DNA of 64,000 bases from JAOPZW01 sp963806015 (GCA_963806015.1 CAWDWM010000002.1:496001-560000); one strand, 5' to 3'. Shown: positions 25,088-33,916, counted from the stretch's first letter. The notes: generated by a model not told the origin, from the letters alone. Numbers and translations are program-made.

Positions 25088-27409
25088 TCAGCGGCGCACG
25101 TCCTCGCAGTCCCCGGCGACCTTGTCGCCGGGGTCGGCGAAGACGACGTCGTGGCCCGGCCCGCATCTGACGCTGTCGACGTCACCGCGGACGACGTTGA
25201 TGCGGTCGTCGCCGGGGCCGCCGGAGATCGTGTCGGGGTCGAGGTTGCCGAAGATCTCGTCGTTGCCCGAGCCGCCCGCAATGTGGTCGAAGCCGCGGTC
25301 GCCGGTGATGTGGTCGTCGCCGGCGTCGCCGAAGATGCGATCGTCCCCGGCGCGCCCGGCCATGGTGTCGTTGCCAGGCCCGCCGTGGAGCTCGTCGTTG
25401 CCGTACTCGCCGTCGACGTAGTCGTCGCCGCCGGCGCCGAAGAGCGCGTCGGGGCCGCCCTTGCCGAACAGCGAGTCGTCGCCCGGCGTGCCGTGCAGGA
25501 TGTCGCGGACCTGGGTGCCCGAGATCACCGACGAGGCGTCGGAGTCGTTGGCGCCCTCGGGTGGGACCGGGGTGACCGTCTCGCAGTTGAGCAGCACGTC
25601 GCGCGTGGGCGCGTCGGCCTCGACGTAGACGGTGTCGTTGCCCTCGCCGCAGTCGATCTCGTCGCGGCTGTCGTCGGCGGCGCGGATCGTGTCGTCGCCG
25701 TCGCCGCCGTCGATGGTGTCGGCGTCGGGGCCGCCGACCAGGAGGTCGGCGCCATCGTCGCCGAAGATCTCGTCGGGGCCCGAGCCGCCGTCGACCTGGT
25801 CGGCGCCGTTGCCGCCCTCCAGCGTGTCGTCGCCCGAGTCGCCGTGGATGACGTCGGAGCCGTTGTTGCCGGCCAGGATGTCGCGGGCGGCACCGCCGTC
25901 GATGAGGTCGTCGCCGTCGCCGCCGGTGACGTTCTCGGTGCCCGACTCGCCATAGAGCTGGTCGTTGCCGTCGCCGCCCTTGATGAGGTCCGAGCCGCGC
26001 CCGCCCTTGATGAGGTCGTTGCCGGGACCGCCGTAGAGGCGGCGGTCGTTGCCGAACGTGGAGTCGACGATCGTGTCGTCGCCCTCCTCGCCGAAGACGT
26101 GGTCGTCGCCCGGCCCGCCGTCGAGGTAGTCGTTGCCGGGGCCGCCGTGGATCGAGTCGTCGCCGGTGCCGCCGTCGGCGCGGTCGTTGCCGTCGGCGCC
26201 GGAGACGTGGTCGTTGCCCGAACCACCGTTGAGCGTGTCGTCGCCCGCGTCGCCGAACAGGTGGTCGTCGTAGGAGCCGCCGCGCAGGGTGTCGTTGCCC
26301 AGACCGCCCTGCAGGATGTCGTTCTCGCGCCCCCCGCTGAGGACGTCGTCACCGCCGAGGCCGGCGATGAGGTCGCGCAGGCGCGTGCCGGTGATGGCGT
26401 CGGGCGCGTCGGTCCCCTGGACGCGCGCCAGGCCGGGCTGGACGACGACGCCCAGCGGCGTCGTGCCCGGCAGCGCCACCGAGCCCAGGCGCCGGTGGGC
26501 GAACGGGCTCACCAGCGAGAGCGTCGCGCCGCCGCCGTCGGCGTAGTACACGCGCACGCCGTCGGGGGACCATCCCGGCGCCCCGGGGCCACGACCCGAG
26601 CGGAAGCGATGCACGTCATGGCCCGCGACGTCCACCAGCGCCGCGGCGTCGCCGCCGTGCGCAGCGCCGACGGCCAGGGTCAGCCCGTCGGGCGAGGCGG
26701 CCATCGCCCCGCCCACACCCGCGCCAAGGCGCAGGGGATGCTTCTCGGGCTTGCGCGCGCCCTGGCGCACGACGTACAGGCGCCGCGGCGCGCTGACCCA
26801 CGCGCGGGCCGCGGCGTCGAAGGCGACGCCCGTGGCGCCCTTGACCTTCACCCGCCGCAGCAGCTTCGGCGCACCGGTGTCCACCATCGCCACGCGGCCC
26901 TTGGCCAACACCACAGCCGCCAGCGTCCCCTGGCCCGACAGGGCGAGCGCGCTCGCCGTGCCGTGCAGGCCGACGCGGTGGCGGATGGCCAGCGTCCTCG
27001 CATCGAGCACGTAGAGGCGCCGGCCGGCGGCCGCGTACACGCTCGCGCCGCCGGGCGAGACGGCGATCCCGGTCGCCGGGGCGCCGAGGTCACGCGTGAG
27101 CACCGCGAACGCGGCCGCCGTGCCCGGCAGAGGCGCAGCGGGAACCATCCCGAAGTCGAAGGCCGCGACCGCATTGCCCGCGGCGACGAAGGCGCGCCGT
27201 CCGTCGCGGGTGATCGCAACCGCGCGCGACGCTCCCGGGAGCGCCGGCCGCGCGACCACCTGGTCGGTGGTCACGTCGAGCAGCGCGACCTCGTTGGTGC
27301 CGGTGGCCAGCAGTGCCACGCGCGCCGAAGCGCCCGCGGCGCCCAGCAGCGCGAGGAGGATGGCCAGGGCGAGCGTGCGGCGCACACCGAACAGGTTCGC
27401 CCCTGGCAC
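25088..27409 (-). CDS. Secreted beta-propeller protein with RTX-type calcium-binding repeats
   Basis: A 773-residue exported protein. The signal sequence is at about residues 9-29. A WD/YVTN-like propeller covers about 30-335 (repeated SPGGASVYAA, SPDGLTLAVG, SPDGVRVYYADG). The C-terminal 430 residues are hemolysin-type nonapeptide repeats (GGxGxDxLxGG), at least twenty units in several blocks, which fold into Ca2+-filled parallel beta-rolls. No protease or lipase domain is present, so it is probably a Ca2+-dependent surface or matrix protein. GTG 27409 lies 8 bp after the rsgA stop; GTG 27385 is an alternative start. It overlaps no gene but ends 2 bp from the convergent permease. Confidence 0.88.
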   Translation of the reverse strand: MPGANLFGVRRTLALAILLALLGAAGASARVALLATGTNEVALLDVTTDQVVARPALPGASRAVAITRDGRRAFVAAGNAVAAFDFGMVPAAPLPGTAAAFAVLTRDLGAPATGIAVSPGGASVYAAAGRRLYVLDARTLAIRHRVGLHGTASALALSGQGTLAAVVLAKGRVAMVDTGAPKLLRRVKVKGATGVAFDAAARAWVSAPRRLYVVRQGARKPEKHPLRLGAGVGGAMAASPDGLTLAVGAAHGGDAAALVDVAGHDVHRFRSGRGPGAPGWSPDGVRVYYADGGGATLSLVSPFAHRRLGSVALPGTTPLGVVVQPGLARVQGTDAPDAITGTRLRDLIAGLGGDDVLSGGRENDILQGGLGNDTLRGGSYDDHLFGDAGDDTLNGGSGNDHVSGADGNDRADGGTGDDSIHGGPGNDYLDGGPGDDHVFGEEGDDTIVDSTFGNDRRLYGGPGNDLIKGGRGSDLIKGGDGNDQLYGESGTENVTGGDGDDLIDGGAARDILAGNNGSDVIHGDSGDDTLEGGNGADQVDGGSGPDEIFGDDGADLLVGGPDADTIDGGDGDDTIRAADDSRDEIDCGEGNDTVYVEADAPTRDVLLNCETVTPVPPEGANDSDASSVISGTQVRDILHGTPGDDSLFGKGGPDALFGAGGDDYVDGEYGNDELHGGPGNDTMAGRAGDDRIFGDAGDDHITGDRGFDHIAGGSGNDEIFGNLDPDTISGGPGDDRINVVRGDVDSVRCGPGHDVVFADPGDKVAGDCEDVRR
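25150..26400 (-). repeat. RTX nonapeptide repeat-coding region
   Basis: Dense GG-x-G-x-D-coding nonamers (27-bp units) with recurrent gccgtcgtcgccg-type text on the plus strand. Blocks are interrupted near 25560-25620, a Cys-containing segment (NCETV), and near 25660 (DCGEGND). Confidence 0.85.
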
Positions 27410-27417
27410 CCGGGGTC

Positions 27418-28353
27418 CTACCGCTCGCGTCCGGCCGCCCAGCGCTGCTCGTCTTCGAGCTTGCGCTGATGCGCCAGCCGCGCGGGGTCCAGCTCGCCCG
27501 CGCCGATTGCCGCCTGCACCGCGCAGCCGGGCTCGGTCTCGTGGCGGCAGTCGGAGAACCGGCAGCCGGCGGCCAGCGCCTCCACATCGGCGAAGGCGGC
27601 CGCCACCCCGACCGGATCGGCGCTCATCCGCGGCAGGCGCAGGCCCGGCGTGTCGATCAGCAGCCCCGCGCCGTCGGGAAGTTCGAACAGCGCGCGGTGC
27701 GAGGTCGTGTGACGCCCGCGGTCGTCGAAGGCGCGGATCTCCGCCGTGGCCTGGTAGTCGCCACCGAGCAGGCCGTTGATCAGCGTCGACTTCCCCACGC
27801 CCGAGGACCCCAGCAGGACGCCCGTGCGCCCGCGGCCCAGGTGCGCGGCGATGGCGTCGACGCCGTCGCCACGATGGGCGCTGGCGACGACGGTGGCCAC
27901 GCCAGGCGCCGCTCCGCGCACGACGGCCAGCGTGGGCTCGACGTCGGTGACGAGATCGGCCTTGTTGAGGACGAGCACCGTCTCGCCGCCGCCCGCGGCG
28001 GCCACGGCCACCAGGCGCTCGAGGCGGCGGGCGTTGAGGTCGCGGTTGGCCGAGGTGACGACGAAGGCGACGTCGACGTTGGCCGCCAGCTCCTGCTCGG
28101 CGCGGGCCAGCACGCCGCGGCGCGGCAGCCGCTCGTTGACGACGCCATGATCGTCGACGACGACCCAGTCACCGACCGTCGGGTGCTCGGGCACACGGCC
28201 GGCGACGACGGCAAACGACTCCCCCTGCGGGCCGGCCACCACGAGGCGGCCGCGATGGACGGCGACCACGCGCGCGGGCGTGCCGCCGTGGACTCCGGAT
28301 GCGGCGAAGGCCGAGGCGAACGGTTCGCCCCAGCCCAGTTCTTCGAGGTTCAA
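27418..28353 (-). CDS. rsgA: Small ribosomal subunit biogenesis GTPase RsgA
   Basis: A 311-residue circularly permuted GTPase with an N-terminal OB-fold (about 1-90). The G motifs come in the order G4 NKAD, G5, G1 GSSGVGKSTLINGL and G3 DTPGLR. A C-terminal zinc finger is CRFSDCRHETEPGC. It matures the 30S subunit. It begins with TTG at 28353, 6 nt after GGAGAG. It follows ispD on the same strand, separated by 99 bp that contain a GACGGT/ACCGTC hairpin. Confidence 0.95.
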   Translation of the reverse strand: MNLEELGWGEPFASAFAASGVHGGTPARVVAVHRGRLVVAGPQGESFAVVAGRVPEHPTVGDWVVVDDHGVVNERLPRRGVLARAEQELAANVDVAFVVTSANRDLNARRLERLVAVAAAGGGETVLVLNKADLVTDVEPTLAVVRGAAPGVATVVASAHRGDGVDAIAAHLGRGRTGVLLGSSGVGKSTLINGLLGGDYQATAEIRAFDDRGRHTTSHRALFELPDGAGLLIDTPGLRLPRMSADPVGVAAAFADVEALAAGCRFSDCRHETEPGCAVQAAIGAGELDPARLAHQRKLEDEQRWAAGRER

Positions 28354-28452
28354 GGTGCTCTCCAGACTCGGTGTGGGCTAGACGGTGGAAACGACCGTCA
28401 GCACCGAGGCGGCAAGCAGGCGGGTGTCGAGGTGGTGCAGCAGAGGCAAACG

Positions 28453-29100
28453 TTACTCCGCGGCGCGCAAGAGCATCTCCGCCACCTGCGCGTCGAGCGG
28501 CGTGGTCACCTTGAGGTTCTCGCGCGGCGCCGGGACGATCCGGACCGTCCCACCGAGCGCCTCGACGAGCGCCGCGTCGTCGGTGGCGGCACCGACGACG
28601 TCGTCCCCCTGATCCAGTGCGCGGGTCAACGCGGCGCGCCGGAAGACCTGGGGCGTCTGGATCGCCCACAGGCGCGACCGGTCGAGCGTGCGCACGACGC
28701 GCCCGCCCTCGCACTCCTTGATCGTGTCGGTCACCGGCGTGGCCGCGATCGCCGCGTCGGCGTCGCCGAGCGCGCTCAGGCACGCCGCGATGAGCTCGGG
28801 CGTGACGAGCGGGCGCGCGGCGTCGTGAACGAGGATCACGTCGTCATCGGGTGCCGCGGCGGCCAGCGCGGCGCGCACCGAGTGCGAGCGCTCGCTGCCC
28901 CCGGGGACGCCGATGGTGCCCGGCGGCGCCGAGACCCCCGGCGGAAGCGCGACGACGATCTGCGTCACCGCGCTCACGCCCTGCAGCGCGGCGACGGACC
29001 ATTCGACCATCGGCCGGCCCGCCAGGTTGACGAACGCCTTGGGGACAGGCGTCCCAAGGCGTTCGCCACGACCCGCGGCCACGACGAGCGCGACCGCCAC
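28453..29100 (-). CDS. ispD: 2-C-methyl-D-erythritol 4-phosphate cytidylyltransferase
   Basis: A 215-residue MEP-pathway enzyme forming CDP-ME from MEP and CTP. The CTP-binding motif is VVAAGRGERLGTPVPKAF, followed by GGSERSHSVRAAL, LVHDAARPLV, PVTDTIKEC and NLKVTTPLD with the conserved Lys and Asp. The GTG start is preceded by AGGAGG overlapping the carD stop (TAGGAGG), so it is translationally linked to carD, the usual actinobacterial and firmicute order. Confidence 0.96.
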   Translation of the reverse strand: MAVALVVAAGRGERLGTPVPKAFVNLAGRPMVEWSVAALQGVSAVTQIVVALPPGVSAPPGTIGVPGGSERSHSVRAALAAAAPDDDVILVHDAARPLVTPELIAACLSALGDADAAIAATPVTDTIKECEGGRVVRTLDRSRLWAIQTPQVFRRAALTRALDQGDDVVGAATDDAALVEALGGTVRIVPAPRENLKVTTPLDAQVAEMLLRAAE

Positions 29101-29109
29101 TTCCGCCTC

Positions 29110-29682
29110 CTAGGCGGCGGCGACCTTCGCGCCCGCGGACTCCCGCAGCAGGTTGTCCAGGTGCTCCTCGGCTTCGGTCTCGTCCTTGTCGAGCGCGTAC
29201 ATCAGCTCGGAGGCCAGGATCTTCTTCGCGCGGGTGAACATCTGCTTCTCACCCGTCGAGAGCCCCTTCTGATGCTCGCGGATGGCGAGGTTGCGGACCA
29301 CTTCGGCGAGCTCGTAGATGTCGCCGGTCTTGATCTTGTCGCGGTTGTGCTTGAACCGGCGATTCCAGTTCTTGGGCATCTCCGAGACGTCGTCCTCCAG
29401 CACCGCGAGAACCTTCTTGACCGTCTCCTCGTCGATGACCCGGCGCAGGCCGGCCAAGGCGGCGTTCTCGCACGGGACCATCACGGTCATGTCGTTATGA
29501 AGGATCTTGATCGTGAGGTACTCGCGCTCCTCCCCGAACATCTTCCGAACTTCCTTCTTGAGGACCTTGCCCGCTCCGTGATGCGGATAGACGACGTTGT
29601 CACCGCATTCGAACTCGATGTTCTCGAGCTCCGGGACATCGAGGACCTCGTCCACGAGCTGGGCGTCAGTGACTTCGGGAAT
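29110..29682 (-). CDS. carD: CarD-family RNA polymerase-binding regulator
   Basis: CarD binds the RNA polymerase beta lobe and stabilises open complexes. The N-terminal CarD/CdnL domain starts at about residue 24, GDNVVYPHHGAGKV, followed by VMVPCENAALAGLRRVI. The C-terminal helical DNA-binding domain has KNWNRRFKHNRDKI and GLSTGEKQMFTRAKKILASEL. The first standard start is GTG 29655 (181 residues), which has no RBS. An in-frame ATT at 29680-29682 lies 6 nt after a perfect AAGGAGG (29689-29695), and I take this as the likelier start (190 residues). It lies between disA and ispD. Confidence 0.93.
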   Translation of the reverse strand: MPEVTDAQLVDEVLDVPELENIEFECGDNVVYPHHGAGKVLKKEVRKMFGEEREYLTIKILHNDMTVMVPCENAALAGLRRVIDEETVKKVLAVLEDDVSEMPKNWNRRFKHNRDKIKTGDIYELAEVVRNLAIREHQKGLSTGEKQMFTRAKKILASELMYALDKDETEAEEHLDNLLRESAGAKVAAA

Positions 29683-29712
29683 GGTCAGCCTCCTTGGGGG
29701 GTCGTACTACGT

Positions 29713-30825
29713 CTAGGTCTGCAGATAACGGTCGACGAGGTTGATCTCCTGCAGCCTGCGCAGGCCCTCGCGGATGTCCTTGGCGCGGATCTCGCCCACG
29801 CCCTCTACGGTCTCGAGCTCGGCATCGGTGGCGGCGAGCATCTCGTCGAGCCCACCGAACTCCTTGACGATCTGCTGGACGACAAGCTTGGGGAGCCGCG
29901 GGATGCGGCCGAGGATCCGGTAGCCGCGCGGCGACACCGGATAGTCCAGCGTGTTGAGCTTGCGGTCGTAGCCGAGCAGCTCGGCCAGCCGACCGAAGTC
30001 GAGCAGGTCCTGGTGGGCCAGGCGGCCCATCTGGTCCAGTGCGGACGCGAAATCCTCGTCGGTGTCCTGGGCCAGGTAGTCGTGCACCAGCGCGGCCTTG
30101 TCCGCCGCGGTGCCGACCATCGTCTCCTCGAGCTGCATCTCGATCAGGCGCCCCTCGGTGCCCAGCTCGACGATGTAGCGCTCGATCTCGACGGCCATGC
30201 GCGTCACGAGCTCCGAGCGCTGGAGCACCGTGAGGACGTCGTGCAGCGTGGCCCCGCCCTCGAACTCCAGCGCGGTCAGGCGCGTGGAGACCTGATCCAG
30301 GCGGGTGCGGTACTTGTCGAGGGTCGCGAGCGCCTGGTTGGCCTTGGCCAGGACGACGGGGATGTCCTCGAGGATGTACTTGGTGCCGTCGACGTAGAGC
30401 GACACGACCTCGCGGCGCTGGGAGATGGCGATGACCAGGGCATCGGTCTGCTTGGAGACGCGCTCGGCCGTGCGGTGGCGGGTGCCGGTCTCCAGCGAGA
30501 GGATCGTCGGGTCCGGCATGAGCTGGACGTTGGCCATCGTGATCCTCGTGGCGTTGCCGTTGAGGACGATCGCGCCGTCCATCTTCGCCACTTGGTAGAG
30601 CAGCGCCGGGGTGTAGTCGATGTCGAGCTTGATCCCGCCGGAGAAGAGGAAGCTCAGCTCTTCGGGATCGCCGATCACGATGAGCCCGCCGGTGCGCGCA
30701 TGGAGGATGTTGTCGAGCCCCTCACGCAGTGCCGTGCCGGGGGCGACCATCTCCAAGGCCTTTACGAGCCGGGGCTCTTGGCGACCTTCGAGCTCGGTGA
30801 GCTCATCCCCGGAACGCTGCGCCAT
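29713..30825 (-). CDS. disA: DNA integrity scanning diadenylate cyclase DisA
   Basis: A 370-residue protein making c-di-AMP from two ATP. The DAC domain (about 1-145) carries MDGAIVL and TGTRHRTAERV, the DGA and RHR catalytic motifs. A helical linker follows, then a C-terminal RuvA-like HhH DNA-binding domain (LGRIPRLPKLVVQQIVKEF, VEGVGEIRAKDIREGL). It scans DNA and pauses synthesis at lesions. It lies 54 bp downstream of radA, its known genetic partner. TAGAAT 8 nt before the ATG suggests an additional near-leaderless promoter. Confidence 0.96.
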   Translation of the reverse strand: MAQRSGDELTELEGRQEPRLVKALEMVAPGTALREGLDNILHARTGGLIVIGDPEELSFLFSGGIKLDIDYTPALLYQVAKMDGAIVLNGNATRITMANVQLMPDPTILSLETGTRHRTAERVSKQTDALVIAISQRREVVSLYVDGTKYILEDIPVVLAKANQALATLDKYRTRLDQVSTRLTALEFEGGATLHDVLTVLQRSELVTRMAVEIERYIVELGTEGRLIEMQLEETMVGTAADKAALVHDYLAQDTDEDFASALDQMGRLAHQDLLDFGRLAELLGYDRKLNTLDYPVSPRGYRILGRIPRLPKLVVQQIVKEFGGLDEMLAATDAELETVEGVGEIRAKDIREGLRRLQEINLVDRYLQT

Positions 30826-30879
30826 CAAGGCCGATTCTAGCAGCGTTTTTACCGCGACCTTAGGGACGTCAACGCCGTG

Positions 30880-32220
30880 TCAAGCCGCGCGGCGGCGGCC
30901 CTGGGCGGTGCCCAGCGCGGTCTGAATGGCGGCGCGCAGCGTACCGGCGCCGGCCGGGGAGACGACGGTGCGCAGCCCGAACTTGGCCGCCTCCTGAGCG
31001 CGGCGATCGGGGTGGGCGACGGTGCGCAGCTCGCCCGTGAGGCCCACCTCGCCGAAGCAGGCCAGCGGCGACGGGTCGGTGGCGATGCCGCGCACGGCGC
31101 TGGCCACGGCCAGCGCGACCGCGAGATCGGCCCCCGGCTCGTCGACGCGCACGCCGCCGACCACGTTGACGAAGACGTCGCTCGTGCCCACGCCGATGCC
31201 GGCGTGGCGGCCCAGGACGGCGAGGACGAGCGCGAGCCGGTTGCGATCGATCCCGTTGCACACCCGCCGCGGCGGCACCAGCTCGCTCTGGGACACGAGC
31301 GCCTGGACCTCGACCAGCAGCGGTCGCGAGCCCTCCATGGCCGCCAGCACGACCGATCCCGGCGCCTTGGTCGCCTCGCCCACGAACCGCGCGCTGGCGT
31401 CGAGCACCTCGACGAGGCCGCCCTCGCGCATCTCGAAGACGCCGACCTCGTTGGTGGAGCCGAAGCGGTTCTTCAGCGCTCGCAGCGTGCGGTAGGTGCG
31501 CTCGCGCTCGCCCTCGAACTGCAGCACGCAGTCGACCAGGTGCTCGAGCACCCGCGGGCCGGCCAGGGAGCCCTCCTTGGTCACGTGGCCGACGAGCAGC
31601 ACGGCGGTGCCCTGGCGCTTGGCCACCGCGCTGATGCGCGTCGCCACCTCGCGCACCTGGCCGACCGTGCCGGGCGCGGACTCCAGGGCGCCGGAGTGCA
31701 GCGTCTGCACGGAGTCGATGACGCACGCATCGGGCCGCTCGGCCTCGAGGACGGCCAGCACCGCGTCGAGGTCGGTCTCCGCCAGCACGGGGACCTCCAG
31801 CGCGTCGGTGCCCAGGCGCTCGGCGCGCAGGCGGATCTGCGCGGCCGACTCCTCGCCGGAGACGTACAGCGTGGTGCGCCCGGCCGCCGCCAGGTGGCCC
31901 AGCGCCATGTTCGTCAGCGTCGACTTGCCGATCCCCGGCGAGCCCCCCAGCAGGACCAGCGAGCCCGGCACCAACCCGCCGCCGAGCACCATGTCCAGCT
32001 CGCCGATGGCGGTGCTCAGGCGCGGAGCGCGCTCGGCGCTGACCTCGCGCAGCGGCACCGGCCGCGCCACCGGCCCGGCCGCGCGCACCGCCCGGCCGCC
32101 GCTCGGCGCGCGCTCCTCGACCAGCGTGTTCCAGTCGCCGCACGACGGGCACTGCCCGTGCCATTTGGGCGTCTGCGCTCCGCACGCGGAGCAGGAGAAC
32201 ACGGAGGTCGGCTTGGGCAC
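30880..32220 (-). CDS. radA: DNA repair protein RadA
   Basis: A 446-residue RecA-like branch-migration helicase. The N-terminal four-Cys zinc finger is C10-x2-C13 and C24-x2-C27 (CSACG, CPSCG), Walker A is GGSPGIGKST (about 92-101), the RadA-specific motif is LKNRFGSTNE, and the C-terminal domain is Lon-protease-like. Full length. It heads the radA-disA-carD-ispD-rsgA series. The GTG start is 6 nt after TACCCT (32227-32232), indicating a leaderless mRNA. Confidence 0.96.
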   Translation of the reverse strand: MPKPTSVFSCSACGAQTPKWHGQCPSCGDWNTLVEERAPSGGRAVRAAGPVARPVPLREVSAERAPRLSTAIGELDMVLGGGLVPGSLVLLGGSPGIGKSTLTNMALGHLAAAGRTTLYVSGEESAAQIRLRAERLGTDALEVPVLAETDLDAVLAVLEAERPDACVIDSVQTLHSGALESAPGTVGQVREVATRISAVAKRQGTAVLLVGHVTKEGSLAGPRVLEHLVDCVLQFEGERERTYRTLRALKNRFGSTNEVGVFEMREGGLVEVLDASARFVGEATKAPGSVVLAAMEGSRPLLVEVQALVSQSELVPPRRVCNGIDRNRLALVLAVLGRHAGIGVGTSDVFVNVVGGVRVDEPGADLAVALAVASAVRGIATDPSPLACFGEVGLTGELRTVAHPDRRAQEAAKFGLRTVVSPAGAGTLRAAIQTALGTAQGRRRAA

Positions 32221-32280
32221 CTGCGGAGGGTAGGGCGGGCACCGGTCGCATCCGCCCCCGGGGCGTCCGCGTGGCCGTGT

Positions 32281-32316
32281 GGCGATGCGCGGCGTTCAAC
32301 TGCATCATCGAGGGGA
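32281..32316 (-). repeat. 36-bp repeat box, copy A
   Basis: Read on the minus strand it begins TCCCCTCGATGATGCAGT and ends GCGCATCGCC. It matches copy C (52209-52244) at 31 of 36 positions and copy B (32462-32496), in opposite orientation, at about 29 of 36 with one gap. Non-coding, between the radA promoter and an AKR pseudogene. Confidence 0.6.
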
Positions 32317-32368
32317 GGGGGTGAGCGGCTGTCGGGGCGCCCGCGGCTCTGTGCGCGGGCGAGGTTCC

Positions 32369-32419
32369 CGAACTGCCTGGGATTGGGTTCGGAAACCGGG
32401 CCTAATCCCAGGCAGTTCG
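32369..32419. repeat. Large perfect palindrome inside the copy A / copy B element
   Basis: Sixteen-base arms CGAACTGCCTGGGATT (32369-32384) and AATCCCAGGCAGTTCG (32404-32419) pair perfectly around a 19-nt loop. The loop itself holds a GGTT-CGGA-AACC mini-hairpin. Its centre (32394) nearly coincides with the midpoint (32388) of the two flanking inverted boxes. Confidence 0.85.
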
Positions 32420-32461
32420 CGCCGAGGACGACCGCGAGCGTCCGCGCCCGGGCACACTTCC

Positions 32462-32496
32462 TCCCCTCGATGCGGCAGTAAGCGCTGCGCAGCGCC
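32462..32496 (+). repeat. 36-bp repeat box, copy B
   Basis: Begins TCCCCTCGATG and ends CGCAGCGCC, about 29 of 36 matches to copy A allowing one gap and inverted relative to it. Copies A and B therefore bracket 32281-32496 like outward-facing terminal inverted repeats. Confidence 0.5.
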
Positions 32497-32517
32497 ACCA
32501 GGCGCCACGCGGACGAC

Positions 32518-33001
32518 CGCCTCCTCGAGCCAGAGCTCCGGCGGCGCCGCGAGCGGCTCGAGCTCGTCCCACAGCGCCTCGGGAATCGCCCACCGCGCGA
32601 GCTCGAGCGTCTCCTCGACGCGCTCGGGCGGGATGTAGCGGCGCATGAGCTGGCGCTCGAGCCCGAGGCGCTCCATGCTCTCCCGCAGCGAGCGGCGCAC
32701 GCGCGCGCCGGAGAAGGCGCCGTGCTCGTCGAGGTCGACCTTGGTGGCCAGGACGAAGCCCTCGGGCAGGCCGCCGGCCTCGCGCAGCGCCGCGCCGATG
32801 CGCCGCTCGCTCTCGCCGTGGCCGTAGTTGTTGGAGGTGTCCAGGAAGTTGATCGGGCCGGCGAGCACCTCGCGCAGCGTGCGCAGCGCGCGGTCGGTGG
32901 GGACCTCGTAGCCGTAGAGCTCCGACATGCTGCCCAGCGGCGACCCGCCGACGCACAGCCCGGTGCGCCTGCAGCCCGGTGCGGCCCAGCGGGCGCAGGG
33001 C
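32518..33001 (-). pseudogene. Aldo/keto reductase pseudogene (frameshift plus internal deletion)
   Basis: Minus-strand text reads LRPLGRTGLQAHR, then after an extra G in a GGG run (32959-32961) continues LCVGGSPLGSM-SELYGYEVP in another frame. The reading proceeds through FLDTSNNYGHGESERRIG and ATKVDLDEHGAFSG to RLGLERQLM. It then jumps near 32646 straight to the C-terminal family segment RRYIPPERVEETLELARW and ELWLEEA. About 150 residues of the (beta/alpha)8 barrel, including the catalytic region, are missing. No start codon with RBS remains. It lies between an intact hydrolase gene and the repeat element. Confidence 0.8.
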
Positions 33002-33025
33002 CAGCGGATCGCTCGCCAGCGGCCG

Positions 33026-33916
33026 CTAGGCCTCCGTCCGCGTCAGGAAGTCCTCCACGACGCCCAGGAAGCGCTCGGGCTCCTCGATGTGCGGCATGTG
33101 GCTCGAGTCCTCGAAGAGCACCCACTCGGAACGGCGCAGGCGCTCGTCCATCGCGGCCACCACCGCCGGCCGCACCTCGTCGTACGCCCCGGAGACGAGC
33201 AGGACGGGCACGTCGATCTCCGCGAGGCGGTCGGTGATGTCGAAGTCGCGGATCGTGCCCACCACGGTGAACTCCGTGGGGCCGTTCATGGTCCCGTAGA
33301 CCGTTGGATCGGCCTCCATCGCGTCGAAGCTCCGCACCACGTCCTCGGGCCACGTCTCGAGCCGGCACACGTGGCGGCGGTAGAACTGCATCACCGCCGC
33401 CTGGAACTCCGGCGTGGCGGTCTCGCCGCTGCGCTCGCCGGCGCGGATGGTGTCGCGCACGTCCGGCTCCATCGCGTCGAGCAGCTCGTTGCAGCCCGCC
33501 ACGAACGCCGGGATCGACGAGGGCGAGTCGGCTGCGACCACGCTGAGCAGCCCCGGCGGGTGCTCGAGCGCGTGCAGCAGTGCGAGCATCCCGCCCCAGG
33601 ACTGCCCGACGACGTGGTAGCGCCCGTCGATGCCGAGCTGCGCGGCCAGGGCCGCCAGCTCGCGCTCGAAGCGCTCGACGGTCCAGAAGGACGGATCGGC
33701 GTCGGGGAGGTGATCGGAGCGGCCGTTGCCGAGCTGGTCGTAGAGGACGCAGGCTCGGCCCGAGCGCTGCAGCTCCTCGGCGATGGGCGCGACGTAGTCG
33801 TGGGTCGCGCCCGGGCCGCCGTGACAGATGATCACGGGGGCCCGAGCGCCGGAGCGCAGTTCGCCGACGACGCGGTACCAGGTGCGGTGCCCGTCGTGTT
33901 CCAGATGGCCCTCCAC
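33026..33916 (-). CDS. Proline iminopeptidase-family alpha/beta hydrolase
   Basis: A 296-residue hydrolase with HGGPGATHDY oxyanion motif, YDQLGNGRSD and nucleophile elbow GQSWGGMLA (Ser). An acid residue lies in SGAYDEVRP and the His in DSSHMPHIEEP. The cap-domain pattern and YDQLGxGRS fit tricorn-interacting/proline iminopeptidases (peptidase S33), cytoplasmic, with no signal peptide. The GTG start sits in the middle of a 20-bp palindrome (33906-33925), with TAAGGT 8 nt upstream as likely -10 box. Confidence 0.88.
   Translation of the reverse strand: MEGHLEHDGHRTWYRVVGELRSGARAPVIICHGGPGATHDYVAPIAEELQRSGRACVLYDQLGNGRSDHLPDADPSFWTVERFERELAALAAQLGIDGRYHVVGQSWGGMLALLHALEHPPGLLSVVAADSPSSIPAFVAGCNELLDAMEPDVRDTIRAGERSGETATPEFQAAVMQFYRRHVCRLETWPEDVVRSFDAMEADPTVYGTMNGPTEFTVVGTIRDFDITDRLAEIDVPVLLVSGAYDEVRPAVVAAMDERLRRSEWVLFEDSSHMPHIEEPERFLGVVEDFLTRTEA

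Noticed and set aside
27313..30840. A 1175-codon open frame on the plus strand
   Set aside because: It runs antisense to rsgA, ispD, carD and disA, all with complete conserved motifs. No motif or RBS supports it.
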